Shown here in pieces: positions 13,469 to 29,412 of a stretch of DNA of 64,000 bases. The translations under genes and the position numbers were made by a program. The notes beneath the pieces were generated by a model, which did not search any database, was not told where the DNA came from, and worked only from the letters and a program-made list of their open reading frames with translations. The stretch lies in contig CAVNZM010000011.1 of NCBI GenBank assembly GCA_963693365.1, positions 8,680,001 through 8,744,000 on the forward strand, written 5' to 3'. The first letter of the stretch is position 1. Every line of letters begins with the position of its first letter. This DNA is from Amoebidium appalachense (lineage: Eukaryota > Ichthyosporea).

Positions 13469-14648
13469 TGTGTGTGTTTGTGTGTGTGTGCAGAACAAAA
13501 GGAAACGGGAAAAGCACACTTTTTTACAGATGTAGGGAGGGGAGTGATGGGTCGAGGGGCCTTCTTTTTTTGGGGGAGGGGGGGAGGGGGGGAGGGGGGG
13601 GGGGGGGGGGGGGGGGGGCTAAATACGCCATTGCTCCCGTCCCGTACTCCTTCAGATGATAGCGGACTCCTCTGTAGGGTGCCAAAATTTCGTTTGTGTT
13701 CGGGTAGCCCTGGTCACCCAGGTAAACTTTCCCCGTCGGCACACGTAAATTTTGTGGAGGGGGCTGCTCGAGGGCACAGTTCAACACTGTGCTGTCTGCA
13801 CCACATCCCTCCCCACCGGGCAAACAATATGTGGAATATGCTTCCCAGTCGCATGCACCCAATACATTTTGTGCTGTGAAACCTTTCCTGCACCGATACC
13901 GATCAGCAGCCTCCGGTTTGACCTTGCACGGAACAAGAGTGCCATCAACTGCCCCGAGAACAATACGGAAGTAAGGCCAAAACTCAGGGTTTTCACGCAC
14001 CCAACTAGGCACCATATATGACTCATCGGGTTGAATCATGTATTCTTCCCCGAGAGCAGCAAGCGTGGCATCGATGCCTTCTCGAAAACGCCTGCAGCAC
14101 ACAATGATGTCTGATTATTTTCCACATTCCTACATATAAGCTTCATTGAAAACAACAGCAAAACCTTGAGACAGTGCACGCGCACGTGCACCCTGGACAG
14201 TGGAACACAACCCATTCGGAGCATTGTTGTTTAACAAGCACAGACAAATGCTGCAAACACACAGCCAATAACATAATTCAACAGGGCAGGAGTCATAGCA
14301 CTACATACCGGCTCACGGTCTCAGTGCTGTGTTGGAAACGTTCGGCAACGTTCCTGACTGCAACACCCTGCCCAAGGGTATACAGCATCATGCAGGTAAC
14401 TTCCTGAGCGTCCATGTTACATTATCACTCTCTTCAATGAATGGAGCCAACTTCTCAATTAACTCCCTTGCAACATATGGACTCACGCGTAGGACATCGT
14501 TCACCCTTGTCTCGTGAGCTGTGCCAAGCAGTTCTTGCACATACTCTCTACCACTGAGCGGGGAAGTACGACAGGGCTCTTTGAGCTCTGGGCTATAGGT
14601 CAAGGCTGCAATCGCAGCCAAAAGGGCTATGTTCCGGGCTGCATACAT
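12447..14648 (-). pseudogene. Harbinger transposase (HARBI1-like DDE nuclease), 4 exons, two 1-nt frameshifts
   Basis: Exons on the minus strand: 14309-14648, 13627-14091, 12876-13122 and 12447-12559. Junctions: donors CG/GTATGT, GC/GTATTT and G/GTAAGT; acceptors GCTGCAG, TTCTAG and GTGTTAG. Exon 1 starts MYAARNIALLAAIAAL and ends in a helix-turn-helix-like part (GQGVAVRNVAERFQHSTETV). Exon 2 has the first catalytic Asp (GAVDGTLVPC) and the second (YLGDQGYPNTNEIL). Exon 3 has the Glu motif (ARVVIERFYGMLKNRFQIL) and IILVCFLLMNFIKKHN. The last exon ends ARRDQIAAAMWVDYTSRAQ, typical of the family's C-terminus. The frame breaks near 14411 (after SDNVT) and near 12996 (after TNYCP); each is explained by one missing base, and with that correction all exon phases agree. 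Size about 390 aa, normal for the family. Confidence 0.88.
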
Positions 14649-14808
14649 GGTGAGTGTCTCAAAAAAAACCGTATACAACTCAGCACTTTCGTGGTTTATT
14701 ACTGCTTATCACTATGGTGTATATGTGTAGCGGGTCTGCAATTGCAAGTCACCGACCGGTGATGAACAGCGTGACAGCTGCAGAGCAAATCTAACCCGAA
14801 ATCGTACG

Positions 14809-14958
14809 TGGGCTGTTTGGCATCCATGGGTTATCTACCCGGCTTAACCCAGGTTTCGGCTGAGATCCGGATTCTGCAGCATAATCTGGATCTCGATTTT
14901 GATATCCAGATATCCCCCGAAATCCAGATTACACTAACCCGCGTTGCCAAACAGGCCC
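14809..14958. repeat. Right Harbinger terminus, imperfect 150-bp palindrome
   Basis: Starts GGGCTGTTTGGCATCCATGG and ends CCGCGTTGCCAAACAGGCCC, so its two halves are inverted repeats. The middle holds further inverted pieces (GAGATCCGGATT, AATCTGGATCTC). Confidence 0.75.
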
Positions 14959-15195
14959 TAAACTGCTTTCGCCTTCACGGTATCGCGATCGGGGGGGCCA
15001 GATATCTATAGGGTGCCATCTACGATGTCCGGCACCATATGTAAAAACACTCGGCCCCAACCAAAAACAAGATCCCTACTTTCTCGTAGCCAATCAAATC
15101 AAATACAAAGTGAATGCGACTCATCGATTATTGAAAACTATCCGTTTTGTTTGGTAGATTATTCACTCAAAATCTGGTTTGACCAAACAGCTTTT

Positions 15196-15331
15196 GCAAG
15201 GGTTCTGAAGCTTTAGACATTTATTTGCAAGTTTTATGAAGCTTTAGACATTTATTTGCAAGGTTTATGAAGCTTTAACATTTATTTGCAAGATTTGTGA
15301 AGCTTTAGACGTTTATTTGCAAGTTTTTTGA
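15196..15331. repeat. Tandem repeat, ~31-bp unit, four copies
   Basis: Unit GCAAGTTTTATGAAGCTTTA followed by GACATTTATTT, repeated at 15196, 15227, 15258 and 15288 with small changes (one copy lacks one base), followed by a partial unit. Confidence 0.85.
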
Positions 15332-15959
15332 AAGTCGCGCGCCACATCTACTTTTTATTTCATAAAATTTTGGCGAAAAATCGAGCATTTTGTTTTCGAC
15401 GGCTCAGGCCCTACAAAAAAGTGGAGCGTTACGCAATCGAGAAGCCGTGTTCACCAAAGTTTGCAAGTTCGTAGGCCGAGTGATCATAAATTGCGAGACC
15501 GAGCAGTGGTAACTTTTGGTGAGAACGGCTTCGAGTGAGGTTTGGCTACAAGAAGTTTTTATTCTGTATTTTGTTAACAATAGTATTATCCTGATAGTTT
15601 GTTTCTTTTGCATTAATTCAAATCAATCCTTATATATTATTATTTATATTATTAATTATTGTTTTTGTTGTTGTTATGAAGTGCGCCTACCTTCAATTCA
15701 TAAAACACAACAAACATGTAACTATGCGTAACTAATTTTTTTCGATAGTATATTATATTATTGTGTTAAAAAAAAACCAGGAATATGTTTTCATGTGTTT
15801 GAAACAAACTGTGCCTCATTCTTTTTTGATATGGAAACCTGCTGAATAAAAGAAGCCATCTGATTGGCACGAGGATAAACCCGAAGGTATATAAAGGCCG
15901 CCACCTCATATTCATTCTCTCATTTTCTTATTTCTCGGGTGCCTTCGCCCGATTGACAA

Positions 15960-16085
15960 GCGGGAGTGGAATCAACCTTATCGGAGTGGATTAACCAGCT
16001 CGATAACCAGCTCGATCGCTGGTTAATTCACTCGGAGCCGCCCGGAGTGAGATTAGCTCAAGTTAATCCACTCCCGGGAGTCAAT
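15960..16085. repeat. Inverted-repeat cluster (foldback or MITE-like)
   Basis: GGAGTGGATTAACCAGC (~15980) is mirrored by GCTGGTTAATTCACTC (~16020), and GGGAGTGGAATCAACC (~15961) by AAGTTAATCCACTCCC (~16058). Together they form nested stems over about 120 bp. It could be the end of a foldback element; no target duplication identified. Confidence 0.5.
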
Positions 16086-16149
16086 AAAAGCCGAGTTAAA
16101 AACTCTAGTGGCCAAACCGTTGTGAAGCGGTAACGGTTATCGCTTTCGA

Positions 16150-16975
<826 letters not shown>

Positions 16976-17277
16976 CTTCATGAGCTCTCTCAGGCCACGG
17001 CCATCTTGAACAGCACGGCCTTGGCGCAGGGGATTAGTGCTACGTCATCAATTCCAACAGTGACTTGACCTGATCTTGCCATGGGGTGCGCACAGCAGCG
17101 GAGGCCAGTCACAGTTCAAACAGCCCAAGCTCGTACGGTGTGTCAAGCCGGAAACAAAAACAAACCCTGTACATACATCATTGGCAAAACAAAAATACAC
17201 AGAGCAGCTGAGGCAGAGAAAACGTACACATCCATTTCGGTAGGGATTTTCATACTTCTACACTCCGATTCCCGCTC
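16976..17277. other. Unique sequence, no supported gene
   Basis: Short frames are open on both strands (for example a plus-strand frame from an ATG at 17081 and a minus-strand frame near 17250-17140). None shows a domain, so I do not call a gene. Confidence 0.3.
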
Positions 17278-17514
17278 ATGCCCGCGAGATCTCGTAAAAC
17301 GTTGCTCTCACAGGATAGCCTCGATAGATTTTTAGGTGCAGCAACCTGGTCTGCTGGGCTGTACCATCAAGAGAGAGAAAAGGGAGGGTTAAAGCTATTC
17401 AACTACATCACGGACGTTCGCTGTTGTGCAAGCTTAAGTTGTGCGGGTGTGGGTTTCGGGTTAGTTGCCTTTCGCAGCAGCCTCGGCAGCGAGTTTTCCA
17501 AGTTGTATGAGTAA
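17278..17514 (+). CDS. Candidate ORF or first exon (78 aa)
   Basis: ATG at 17278 opens MPARSRKTLLSQDSLDRFLG and stays open to TAA at 17512-17514. No domain is recognised. It may be a first exon joined to the exon candidate at 17640-17805, but the exon phase could not be tested because no clear donor was found. Confidence 0.25.
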   Translation: MPARSRKTLLSQDSLDRFLGAATWSAGLYHQEREKGGLKLFNYITDVRCCASLSCAGVGFGLVAFRSSLGSEFSKLYE

Positions 17515-17654
17515 CGCACCCTGTAACTATGCAGGGTCTGCATCTTCACGCTGCACGTCATGATCAGGAACTGTTAAACGGGTGCAGAGCATTCTGGTAC
17601 CCGATGGTTTGGCACCCACGAAACGTGTAATAAAGCCTCTTGTTACCCAGTGCA

Positions 17655-17805
17655 ATTTGCAAGGCCGGCAACACAAGTCACTTTCTGGTTGCGGACACTC
17701 TTGGTGGCATTCACTACCAGCAAACCGTAAAAACGTGCTTGCTGCACGGAAACGAAACTTTGAGGCTAGTGCAGGAGCAGTTGCCGTGTCTGGCTTTAGT
17801 ATGGA
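17655..17805 (+). CDS. Candidate internal exon with beta-propeller-like sequence
   Basis: The plus strand reads AGNTSHFLVADTLGGIHYQQ, continues with TCLLHGNETLRLVQEQLP and ends before GTATGG (17806). The spacing of hydrophobic and Gly residues resembles one WD or propeller blade, but that is an impression. The complementary strand is also open here, so strand and identity are uncertain. Confidence 0.25.
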
Positions 17806-17945
17806 ATGGAGGGTGGGCAGGTGGAGGGAATGAGGGCTGGGGACCAAGTATTTTGGCCCCCTTAGTAAGGGGGCGCTCCAAGTTGGCGCAGTTGGCCCAC
17901 GTACGGGGGTTTCTGCTGGCGATTGTGGTGATACTGGAATTCTCG

Positions 17946-18715
<770 letters not shown>

Positions 18716-19369
18716 GAGAGACAGAGTCATGGGGCGCTTTGCGTTCAGTAAACGAGTATCTTAAACAAGATACAAGCTCGTGTAGAGAGTCGGGCTCGAA
18801 TACGACAGATGCTAAACCGCCATCTACCAGCACTACCTGGCAGGACGCTCCTTGTGTACATATGTGCACGTGCATGTGCGCATGCGTGTGCACGGCTCAC
18901 GGTGCAAGTGTGCCGTAGAACTTGCACTGTTCTGCACGTGAACGTATTATATATTTACCTTCCTGATGCTATATAATGAGAAAAGAAGTTCCTCTTCCCA
19001 CGTGAACAGAGCCGGGTCTAACTTAATTACCAAGTGGCTGGCCCAACGAGTTCAAAGCTCGTTGGTCATATGCATATGCATGTGCAGCGCACGCATGTGT
19101 CCAGCTGCTTTTGAGAATCATCAATAAGCGTGCTCAAGAACTAAGGGTAAAATAGAAACCGATGCTACTGCTTAGGTACCACGGCCATCTAGATGGCCGT
19201 TTCTAGATGGCCGTGTTAGGTACTAATGTGTTAGTCTTTTTGTTTCGCTTGCGCCAACCGTTGTAAGTAGGACCACAGTATACGTCACGTACAATAAGCG
19301 CATGTGTGGAGTGCCAGACTTGCCCAAACATGATATCGATCAGTCACTGTTCAGATCGATCTGATCGGT
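18716..19369. other. Unique sequence; small hairpins, no supported gene
   Basis: An open plus-strand stretch (18720-18860) reads [18 protein letters not shown]; the minus strand is equally open. It contains a perfect hairpin GTATCTTAAACAAGATAC (18754-18771) and a palindromic patch CACGGCCATCTAGATGGCCG (19180-19199). No gene called. Confidence 0.3.
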
Positions 19370-19640
19370 GACGTCAAGCGCCAAGGCCGTGCAAGATGGC
19401 CGTCCCCCGGCAGTCGCAAAGTCAGCCACAAAGCCTTTCTTTTGGCCAAGACTGATTGGCTACACTATGGTATGACGTCACGACGTTCCGCCACCTCTCA
19501 AAACTCTTGCTCTATGATTGGCTTAGAGTCAGCATGTGGTTGTCCCTGGCCTTATCGCGTTGATCAGTCTGCGCAGTTTGTGCTTCTGTGGGAAGTGTTC
19601 GATACGTCAGCGACTCAGCGGTTCAAGAGTATATATCTTT
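19370..19640 (+). promoter_or_regulatory. Probable promoter of the RNF11-like gene (CRE, CCAAT and TATA boxes)
   Basis: The sequence shows TGACGTCA at 19373-19380 and 19473-19480 (cAMP-response/ATF palindrome), ATTGG (inverted CCAAT) at 19455-19459 and 19517-19521, and TATATAT at 19630-19636. It lies about 500 bp upstream of the first coding exon. That exon is preceded by a good acceptor (TTATTCTCTAG at 20119-20129), so a non-coding first exon is likely. Confidence 0.5.
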
Positions 19641-20135
19641 TGTTTGTGCGAATTGTTTCATTTTTCTTTGTTCTGTTTGTCTTGTTCTGTTTCGATGTTT
19701 TTTTGCACCAGAGAATAATTTGCTGGCCTCACCTGTCATTTACTTTTCTCTGCTTCTCTTTTGCCTCGACCTGTCATTTCCTTTTTTCTGCTTCCCATTT
19801 GCGCCGAGGTTTGCCACGTAACGGGTCTGTAATAGGTTTTGAGGAAGAGTAGAGGAGGCTTGAAGAGGGTCACAAGTTGAATGCGCACACGTTGTGTAGA
19901 ATATTGAGTTGCGTTATCTGTAAATGTGCCGAAAGCTATACTAAACCCACCGTATTTTTGCCTTCTCATTCACACTACAGTTGAGCGCTAAAGCACGGGC
20001 GCCTTATGTTTTCCTTTCTTGTGCGTCTTCTTCATTACTAGACCTCGGCCTTAAACATCTCGGTGACCTTCGTTCGTGCCCTCAACTTTACTTTTTCTTT
20101 GGGTTTTTTCTTAACTTTTTATTCTCTAGTTGGAG

Positions 20136-24568
<4,433 letters not shown>

Positions 24569-25790
24569 AACGACGTCGTGTCTGACTAACTGAAATTTGT
24601 CTCTAACGGCACTACTCTTCAAGCGGAAAATTATTTTTATATTATTTTATTTTAATATATAATTTACCAGCGCAGTACGATCGTGCTTTCTGCAGAAAAG
24701 ATATAGTGTAGCACACTCTTCGAGATATTTGCATGTGTATATATTAATCTTTGACGAGTCAGCTCTGCGTATACATGTACAGCCGCATTTGTAAACAACT
24801 TTAGTCACGAATGACATATCTAAACCCAGCCCGGATTGGGGCAGGTCTCGTAACGTTTGGTGTTTTGTATAGAGTGAAGGACTATATAGTCTTTGGTTTC
24901 GGTTCGTAGAATTTGCGCGCGTGTTTATAATGCATGATATTTTACCAATGGACACTGATCAGATGTATGGTTGCGTGTGACGATCTTTTAGCATATCCGA
25001 CCTGTTGTCCTTTTGTGCCACAAGGGTTTCATGATGTGTTTGCTCCATATCTGGATAGGATTGTAGATACATACAGTGTTAAAAAAGTTTGGACTTCTGG
25101 CATACCCACCATGTTTTTTTCTGCGGTGCACAGAAAATCCCGATATATCTAGTTAGGAATGTAGATAAATGTTACAAATTGGCGTTGTTGGTGAAATATG
25201 GTGGTGTGTCCACGTGGATGAGTTCGAGACCTTCCAGCCCCCTTTCCTATTGTGGGTTATTAGAGCAGAGCAAAAAATTTATAAACCTCCAAAATCGACC
25301 CCATTCAACCCCCCCCCCCCCCCCCTGCGGCCGCCGCGGCCCCCATCAAAACAATAAAAATAGATTTCAAACCACCAAAATACACGCACATATTCGTTCA
25401 ATTTGCACAGAAACCCACGATCGGAATGGCCGCAAGATGAGGCACGCAAATGTTCCTGTCGTATTCATACAAAACGTTATTCCGCGTTCTTTATATACGA
25501 CTATATTCTTTATAAAAATAATTCCGCATTCTTTATGAAAATAATTCCGCATTCTTTATGAAAATAATTCCACATTCTTTCCCTCGTTTCAGTGACTCAC
25601 CTAGACCAATTGGAGCCCGACATATGTCGGCATTTTGGCGTCCAGTGTCGCCATATGTGCCGCTTTGTGCTTTGTTAACGTCGCGATCGGTGATGTGTCA
25701 CTTGTCTTTGCCTCTCTGTGTGGTGTTCAGGTCGCTTCTTTTTCAAAAATTCCCGCGTAATTTTTTTATATTTTAGGGATCCGTAGGAAA
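24569..25790. other. AT-rich intergenic DNA with degraded coding-like patch
   Basis: Downstream of RNF11. No clear gene. At 25170-25290 two frames read LALLVKYGGV and then HVDEFETFQPPFL, recalling the KYGG-x-xxD region of sugar transferases, but in different frames. A short tandem repeat of ATTCCGCATTCTTTATGAAA (~24 bp, three copies) spans 25520-25580. Confidence 0.4.
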
Positions 25791-25837
25791 GTGTCGACTA
25801 CCCTCCTCCCCCCCCCCTCCCCCCCTGCCAACCCTCC

Positions 25838-25868
<31 letters not shown>

Positions 25869-26000
25869 AGAAACTCCGCACTAGTATTGCGCATGCAAAT
25901 GAGAACCATCCCCCCTCCCCCCGCAGACATCCTTCTCCCCCCCCCCCCCCCCCCCCCCCCCCCGCAAAGTGCCTCCGTCCTTCCCTGATTGCGTGACACG

Positions 26001-26101
26001 ATGGCAGCACCCCCACGTACACGTGGTGTGGTAATAGCACAGTCACAAGATACCACCTTCCCGATTCTCGGCCCTCCCTCCTTGTCTCTCTCCGTGTCTA
26101 G
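26001..26101 (+). CDS. Candidate first exon of an unknown gene
   Basis: ATG at 26001 (context ACACGATGG) opens MAAPPRTRGVVIAQSQDTTF and runs to TCTAG/GTGTGTG, a donor of the kind used by real genes here. A possible next exon follows a CTGCCAG acceptor at ~26450 (ISEYNFPLLFSYFSYES) with compatible phase. No homology is recognised and no further exons were found. Confidence 0.3.
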
Positions 26102-26129
26102 GTGTGTGTGTGTGTCGGCCGGCAGGGGG

Positions 26130-26154
26130 AGGGGGGAGGGTGGGTGGGGACGGG

Positions 26155-26203
<49 letters not shown>

Positions 26204-26326
26204 GGGAGAGGAAGGAAGGGGGGGGGGGGGGGGGAAGGGGGGAGCGAGTGGGGTGGTGGTGACTGTTGGGGGGGGGGGGGGGGGAGGGAGGGGGAGAGGG
26301 GTACAGCAGGGGGGGGGGGGGGGGGA

Positions 26327-26383
<57 letters not shown>

Positions 26384-26760
26384 GGGGGGGGGGGGGAAGG
26401 CAACGGGGTGGAAGTACCAAGAAAAAGGTTGAGGGGAATCACTGCCAGGATTAGCGAGTATAATTTTCCTCTTCTTTTCTCATATTTTTCCTACGAAAGT
26501 GGTGTTGTGTGTGTGTGCGTATTCTACGTGCTTTTGTGCGGCCGTACGTGCGTCTGCGGGTGTGTGCGAGTGTGTGTGTGTGTTGGCACATGCGCACACG
26601 TGGTGGTGTGCGTGCTTGTGTGTATGTGTGTGTGTCAGTGCGTGCACGCATACGTGTGCGCTTGTGCCCATGCGCATGTGTGTACAAGTGTGTGTGTGTG
26701 TGCCTGCGTGCATATGTGTCTCTGTGCACCACCTATGTTTGGGGAGGGGGGGGGGGTAGG
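26130..26760. repeat. Poly(G) and (GT)-rich block
   Basis: Several G tracts, two of them over 40 nt (about 26157-26201 and 26325-26382), then (GT)-rich DNA at 26500-26710. Sharp polarity: C-rich before 25970, G-rich after 26120. Confidence 0.85.
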
Positions 26761-27330
26761 TGCAAAACGTATTTCAATGAGGCCCAGTAGCTCAATACCT
26801 TTGGGACACCGATTGCCGGAGCTCCAAAGCAGATGATTCTTCCTGGCGTCGGATACTTCTTGCAATAGTTATTTAGTTTCCTCGGTGCCAGCACCAGGAA
26901 GATATATATTTTTAACCAAGGGATTTCATTGGCTCTTAAAAGCCCGTAACAGGCATACAATACCTGTAGTCTACTTTCTTCATACCTCCATTATCATATC
27001 TCCAATATAAAAAATTCACTTGTAATTTAAGCCGGTGTGTCCCGGCCCGGAGCCTGAACACGGCTAAATTCCCACTGTTGTATCCACTGCTGCGTATATC
27101 CAGATTTTCAATATAGCACTATGTAATTGATCCAATGCCAGGTATCATCATATGTTAGTCAGTACTGCTCTAAACACTGGTGTCCCATCACACAACCACC
27201 GTAGTAGGTTACAGCCAAAACTCCTACTCAAAGCATGGAAGGAGACAAGAAGAAAACGAGAATCAAGACATAAAAAGAAAACAAACACAATGGAAAGGTA
27301 AGGAAACAGTGGGTGAGTGTGTTGGTTGTT

Positions 27331-27361
<31 letters not shown>

Positions 27362-27413
27362 AGGCAGGCATTTACAACACACCACTGCTCTAAAGCAACC
27401 GTTGCTTTAGAAT
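26761..27413. other. Unique sequence between candidate exon and GPI-protein gene
   Basis: No supported gene. A minus-strand frame at 26780-26940 reads RIICFGAPAIGVPK followed by GTATTG and could be an exon, but there is no partner. A G tract is at 27332-27361. Confidence 0.3.
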
Positions 27414-28180
27414 TTAAAAGATCGTCGAGAACAACGCTACACTTGCAGCAACAAACAACGAAAGAACAGGTGAGTTTGTCGAAGCAGAGCTTCCACCAAT
27501 AGGAGCAACGATAGGGGTGGGGATAGGCCCGTTTAGAGGGACAGCAACACTCCCCGTCGTTGTACCGTTAAACACTACCTGAAGAGCCTTTTGCGTTGAT
27601 GGGTTAAACGCACACACAGGCCCGACGTTGTCGATTTCGATGGGGGATGCGACCGTAGTGCATTTGTCGTCAACGTAAACGAGACGGAGGAATTTCCCCT
27701 CTCCGGCGGGGAAGAGCTTAGACCATACAATGCGGTTTCCGTTTTGTTTTGCGACTTGTTCAAGTTGTTCGCGCGTGGATGAATAACGGTAGGTCGTGCC
27801 ATTTGCATAGATATCCTCGTGAACGGAGTAGTGGAGCATGCACGTTCCAGCGAAATCAATGTTGGAGTTCCCCGTCACCTTAACCTGGCGAATGTCCGGG
27901 CATTCGGTGGTGTTAAGGGTGTTGAAGAGAACACGATGCAGTTCACCTGTGACGGTCGCTGGGGCGGAGGTGTCGAAACCCCAGTTCTCAAGGGCGTAGA
28001 TTTCACTGCGCACGACACGTTTTCCTTGCACCTGTTATTTGTGAAAAGATGAGGGTGCGTGTCAGGTTTGGTATAAGACAGTGGTCGGGGTGGGGGAAGG
28101 GCGGCGGGGGGAACCCCAGGAGAAGGGGGGGGGGGGGGGGGGAAGAGACAAGCGAGGGGGAGGGGAGGGGAGGGAGGGAA

Positions 28181-28264
<84 letters not shown>

Positions 28265-28659
28265 GGGGGGGAGAGGATAAGAGTATGACGGTGTGCTGGT
28301 TTCTTGTTTGGATGTGTGGGCCTTCTTGGTTCTCATGCTGATGTAGGTGTTGTGATTTTGTTCTTTTCGCTTGGTTCTCATGCTGATGTAGGTGTTGTGA
28401 TTTTGTTCTTTTCGCTTTTGTGTGAGTGTGCAGTGCTTTTCATTTGTGCCATTTGTGGTTAGGTGGTGATGCACGAGCTCATGTGCGTGTATGGAGAATG
28501 TGTGGAGCGTGTGTAAAAACCATTTGAACATGCGTGTGCATGGTTTATGTGTGTGTCTGTGTGTGCGGGTGGTCACGGCGTGCGCGTTCTGTGTATGCCA
28601 CATTTGTGTGTACAGATGTGTATGTGTCTCATGTGGAAATGCAGGACACCTAACCCCCC

Positions 28660-28730
<71 letters not shown>

Positions 28731-29280
28731 AACACGACCCCACATGCACAAAAAACCCAACGTGTGTTAACCTTCATTTACTAAAACTGAAACTGAAAAG
28801 GAAGAAAAGTGCCCCAGTAGTTTTCTGTCACAACATTCACTGCGCACACAGAAATCAAAATAAAAAACAAAAAATACTCACGTTATCCTCGAGCGTCGAG
28901 CACACACCCATCTTGATGGTAGAAGTGAACGAATTGGGCACCCCCTTGCACGTTGCGTTATTGGCCCCCGTGTTGAACGACCGTGTGTGCAGGAAGTGAG
29001 TCCCGTTGTGCGTCGTAAACCACGAGTCGGTAGCGTTCGAACTCGTGTTAAAGAAACTCTGGCATGTGTCCATGGGGAAAACCTCGGTAGTTCCGGGAGC
29101 GCTTTCACAGTTAGGGCCCTGATATTTCTTCAGAGTCATAATGTAGCGAGCTTTAACTCCCGTGGTGGCAGCCGTGGTGGGGGTCATGGGGACACCGGTG
29201 GAAGCCAAGCCGGAAGTGGTGGTGGCGGCAGCGCTCGCGCCGGCGACTGTAAAGGCAATAACTGAAATTGGGGTGAGCAT
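27414..29280 (-). CDS. Secreted, probably GPI-anchored glycoprotein, 2 exons, 338 aa
   Basis: Exons 28882-29280 and 27414-28031. The donor is AAC/GTGAGT and the acceptor CAAATAACAG, phase 0. The protein starts MLTPISVIAFTVAGASA, a typical signal peptide, followed by a Thr/Ala-rich stretch. The body has many N-glycosylation sites (for example NTSSNAT, HNGTH, NNAT, ANGT, NGTT) and about eight cysteines spread over both exons. It ends GGSSASTNSPVLSLFVAASV and a few hydrophobic residues with no charged tail, as GPI-anchor signals do. No family is recognised; a cell-surface or wall protein is the likely role. An in-frame ATG 36 codons upstream exists, but 29280 places the signal peptide at the N-terminus. 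The intron carries poly(G) on its 5' side and poly(C) on its 3' side (sense strand) and a 53-bp duplication. Confidence 0.8.
28329..28420. repeat. Tandem duplication of ~51 bp inside GPI-gene intron
   Basis: GGTTCTCATGCTGATGTAGG followed by TGTTGTGATTTTGTTCTTTT and CGCTT occurs twice back to back (from ~28328 and ~28373). Confidence 0.85.
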
Positions 29281-29406
29281 TTTCGTGTGAAGTAGAAAAA
29301 ACAGGAGGCAAAAAGTACGAACAAGAAGAGGGGCGACGTTGGGGATCGATATGGCAGAAACGAGCCCGTTGAATGACTGGAGAAGCAATTAGGCCGGCGC
29401 GCTGCC

Positions 29407-29412
29407 TATATA
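29407..29412 (-). promoter_or_regulatory. TATA box of the GPI-protein gene
   Basis: On the minus strand GGGTATATAGGC lies 127 bp upstream of the ATG. A second TATA-like TTTATAAAAAG faces the other way at 29536-29546, so the intergenic region may be divergent. Confidence 0.45.

Larger units (their letters stand above)
11551..14961 (-). mobile_element. PIF/Harbinger DNA transposon, complete, TAA target duplication
   Basis: Element 11554-14958 (3405 bp). The left end reads GGGCCTGTTTGGCAACCCGG and the right end, reverse-complemented, GGGCCTGTTTGGCAACGCGG. Both are flanked by TAA (11551-11553 and 14959-14961), the 3-bp TWA target duplication known for PIF/Harbinger elements. It carries a spliced DDE nuclease gene on the minus strand and a candidate second ORF on the plus strand. 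Confidence 0.9.
14962..16140. other. AT-rich intergenic DNA
   Basis: No convincing gene. Holds the 31-bp tandem repeat at 15196-15331, a low-GC stretch (15550-15830), a TATATAAAGG-like box at ~15889 and an inverted-repeat cluster at 15960-16085. Confidence 0.5.

Noticed and set aside
18770-18850. tRNA gene (GGGCTCGAATACGAC resembles a B box)
   Set aside because: No acceptor stem or A box at the right distance could be folded.
24647-24955. 102-codon minus-strand ORF
   Set aside because: AT-rich, no domain, no splice or promoter support.
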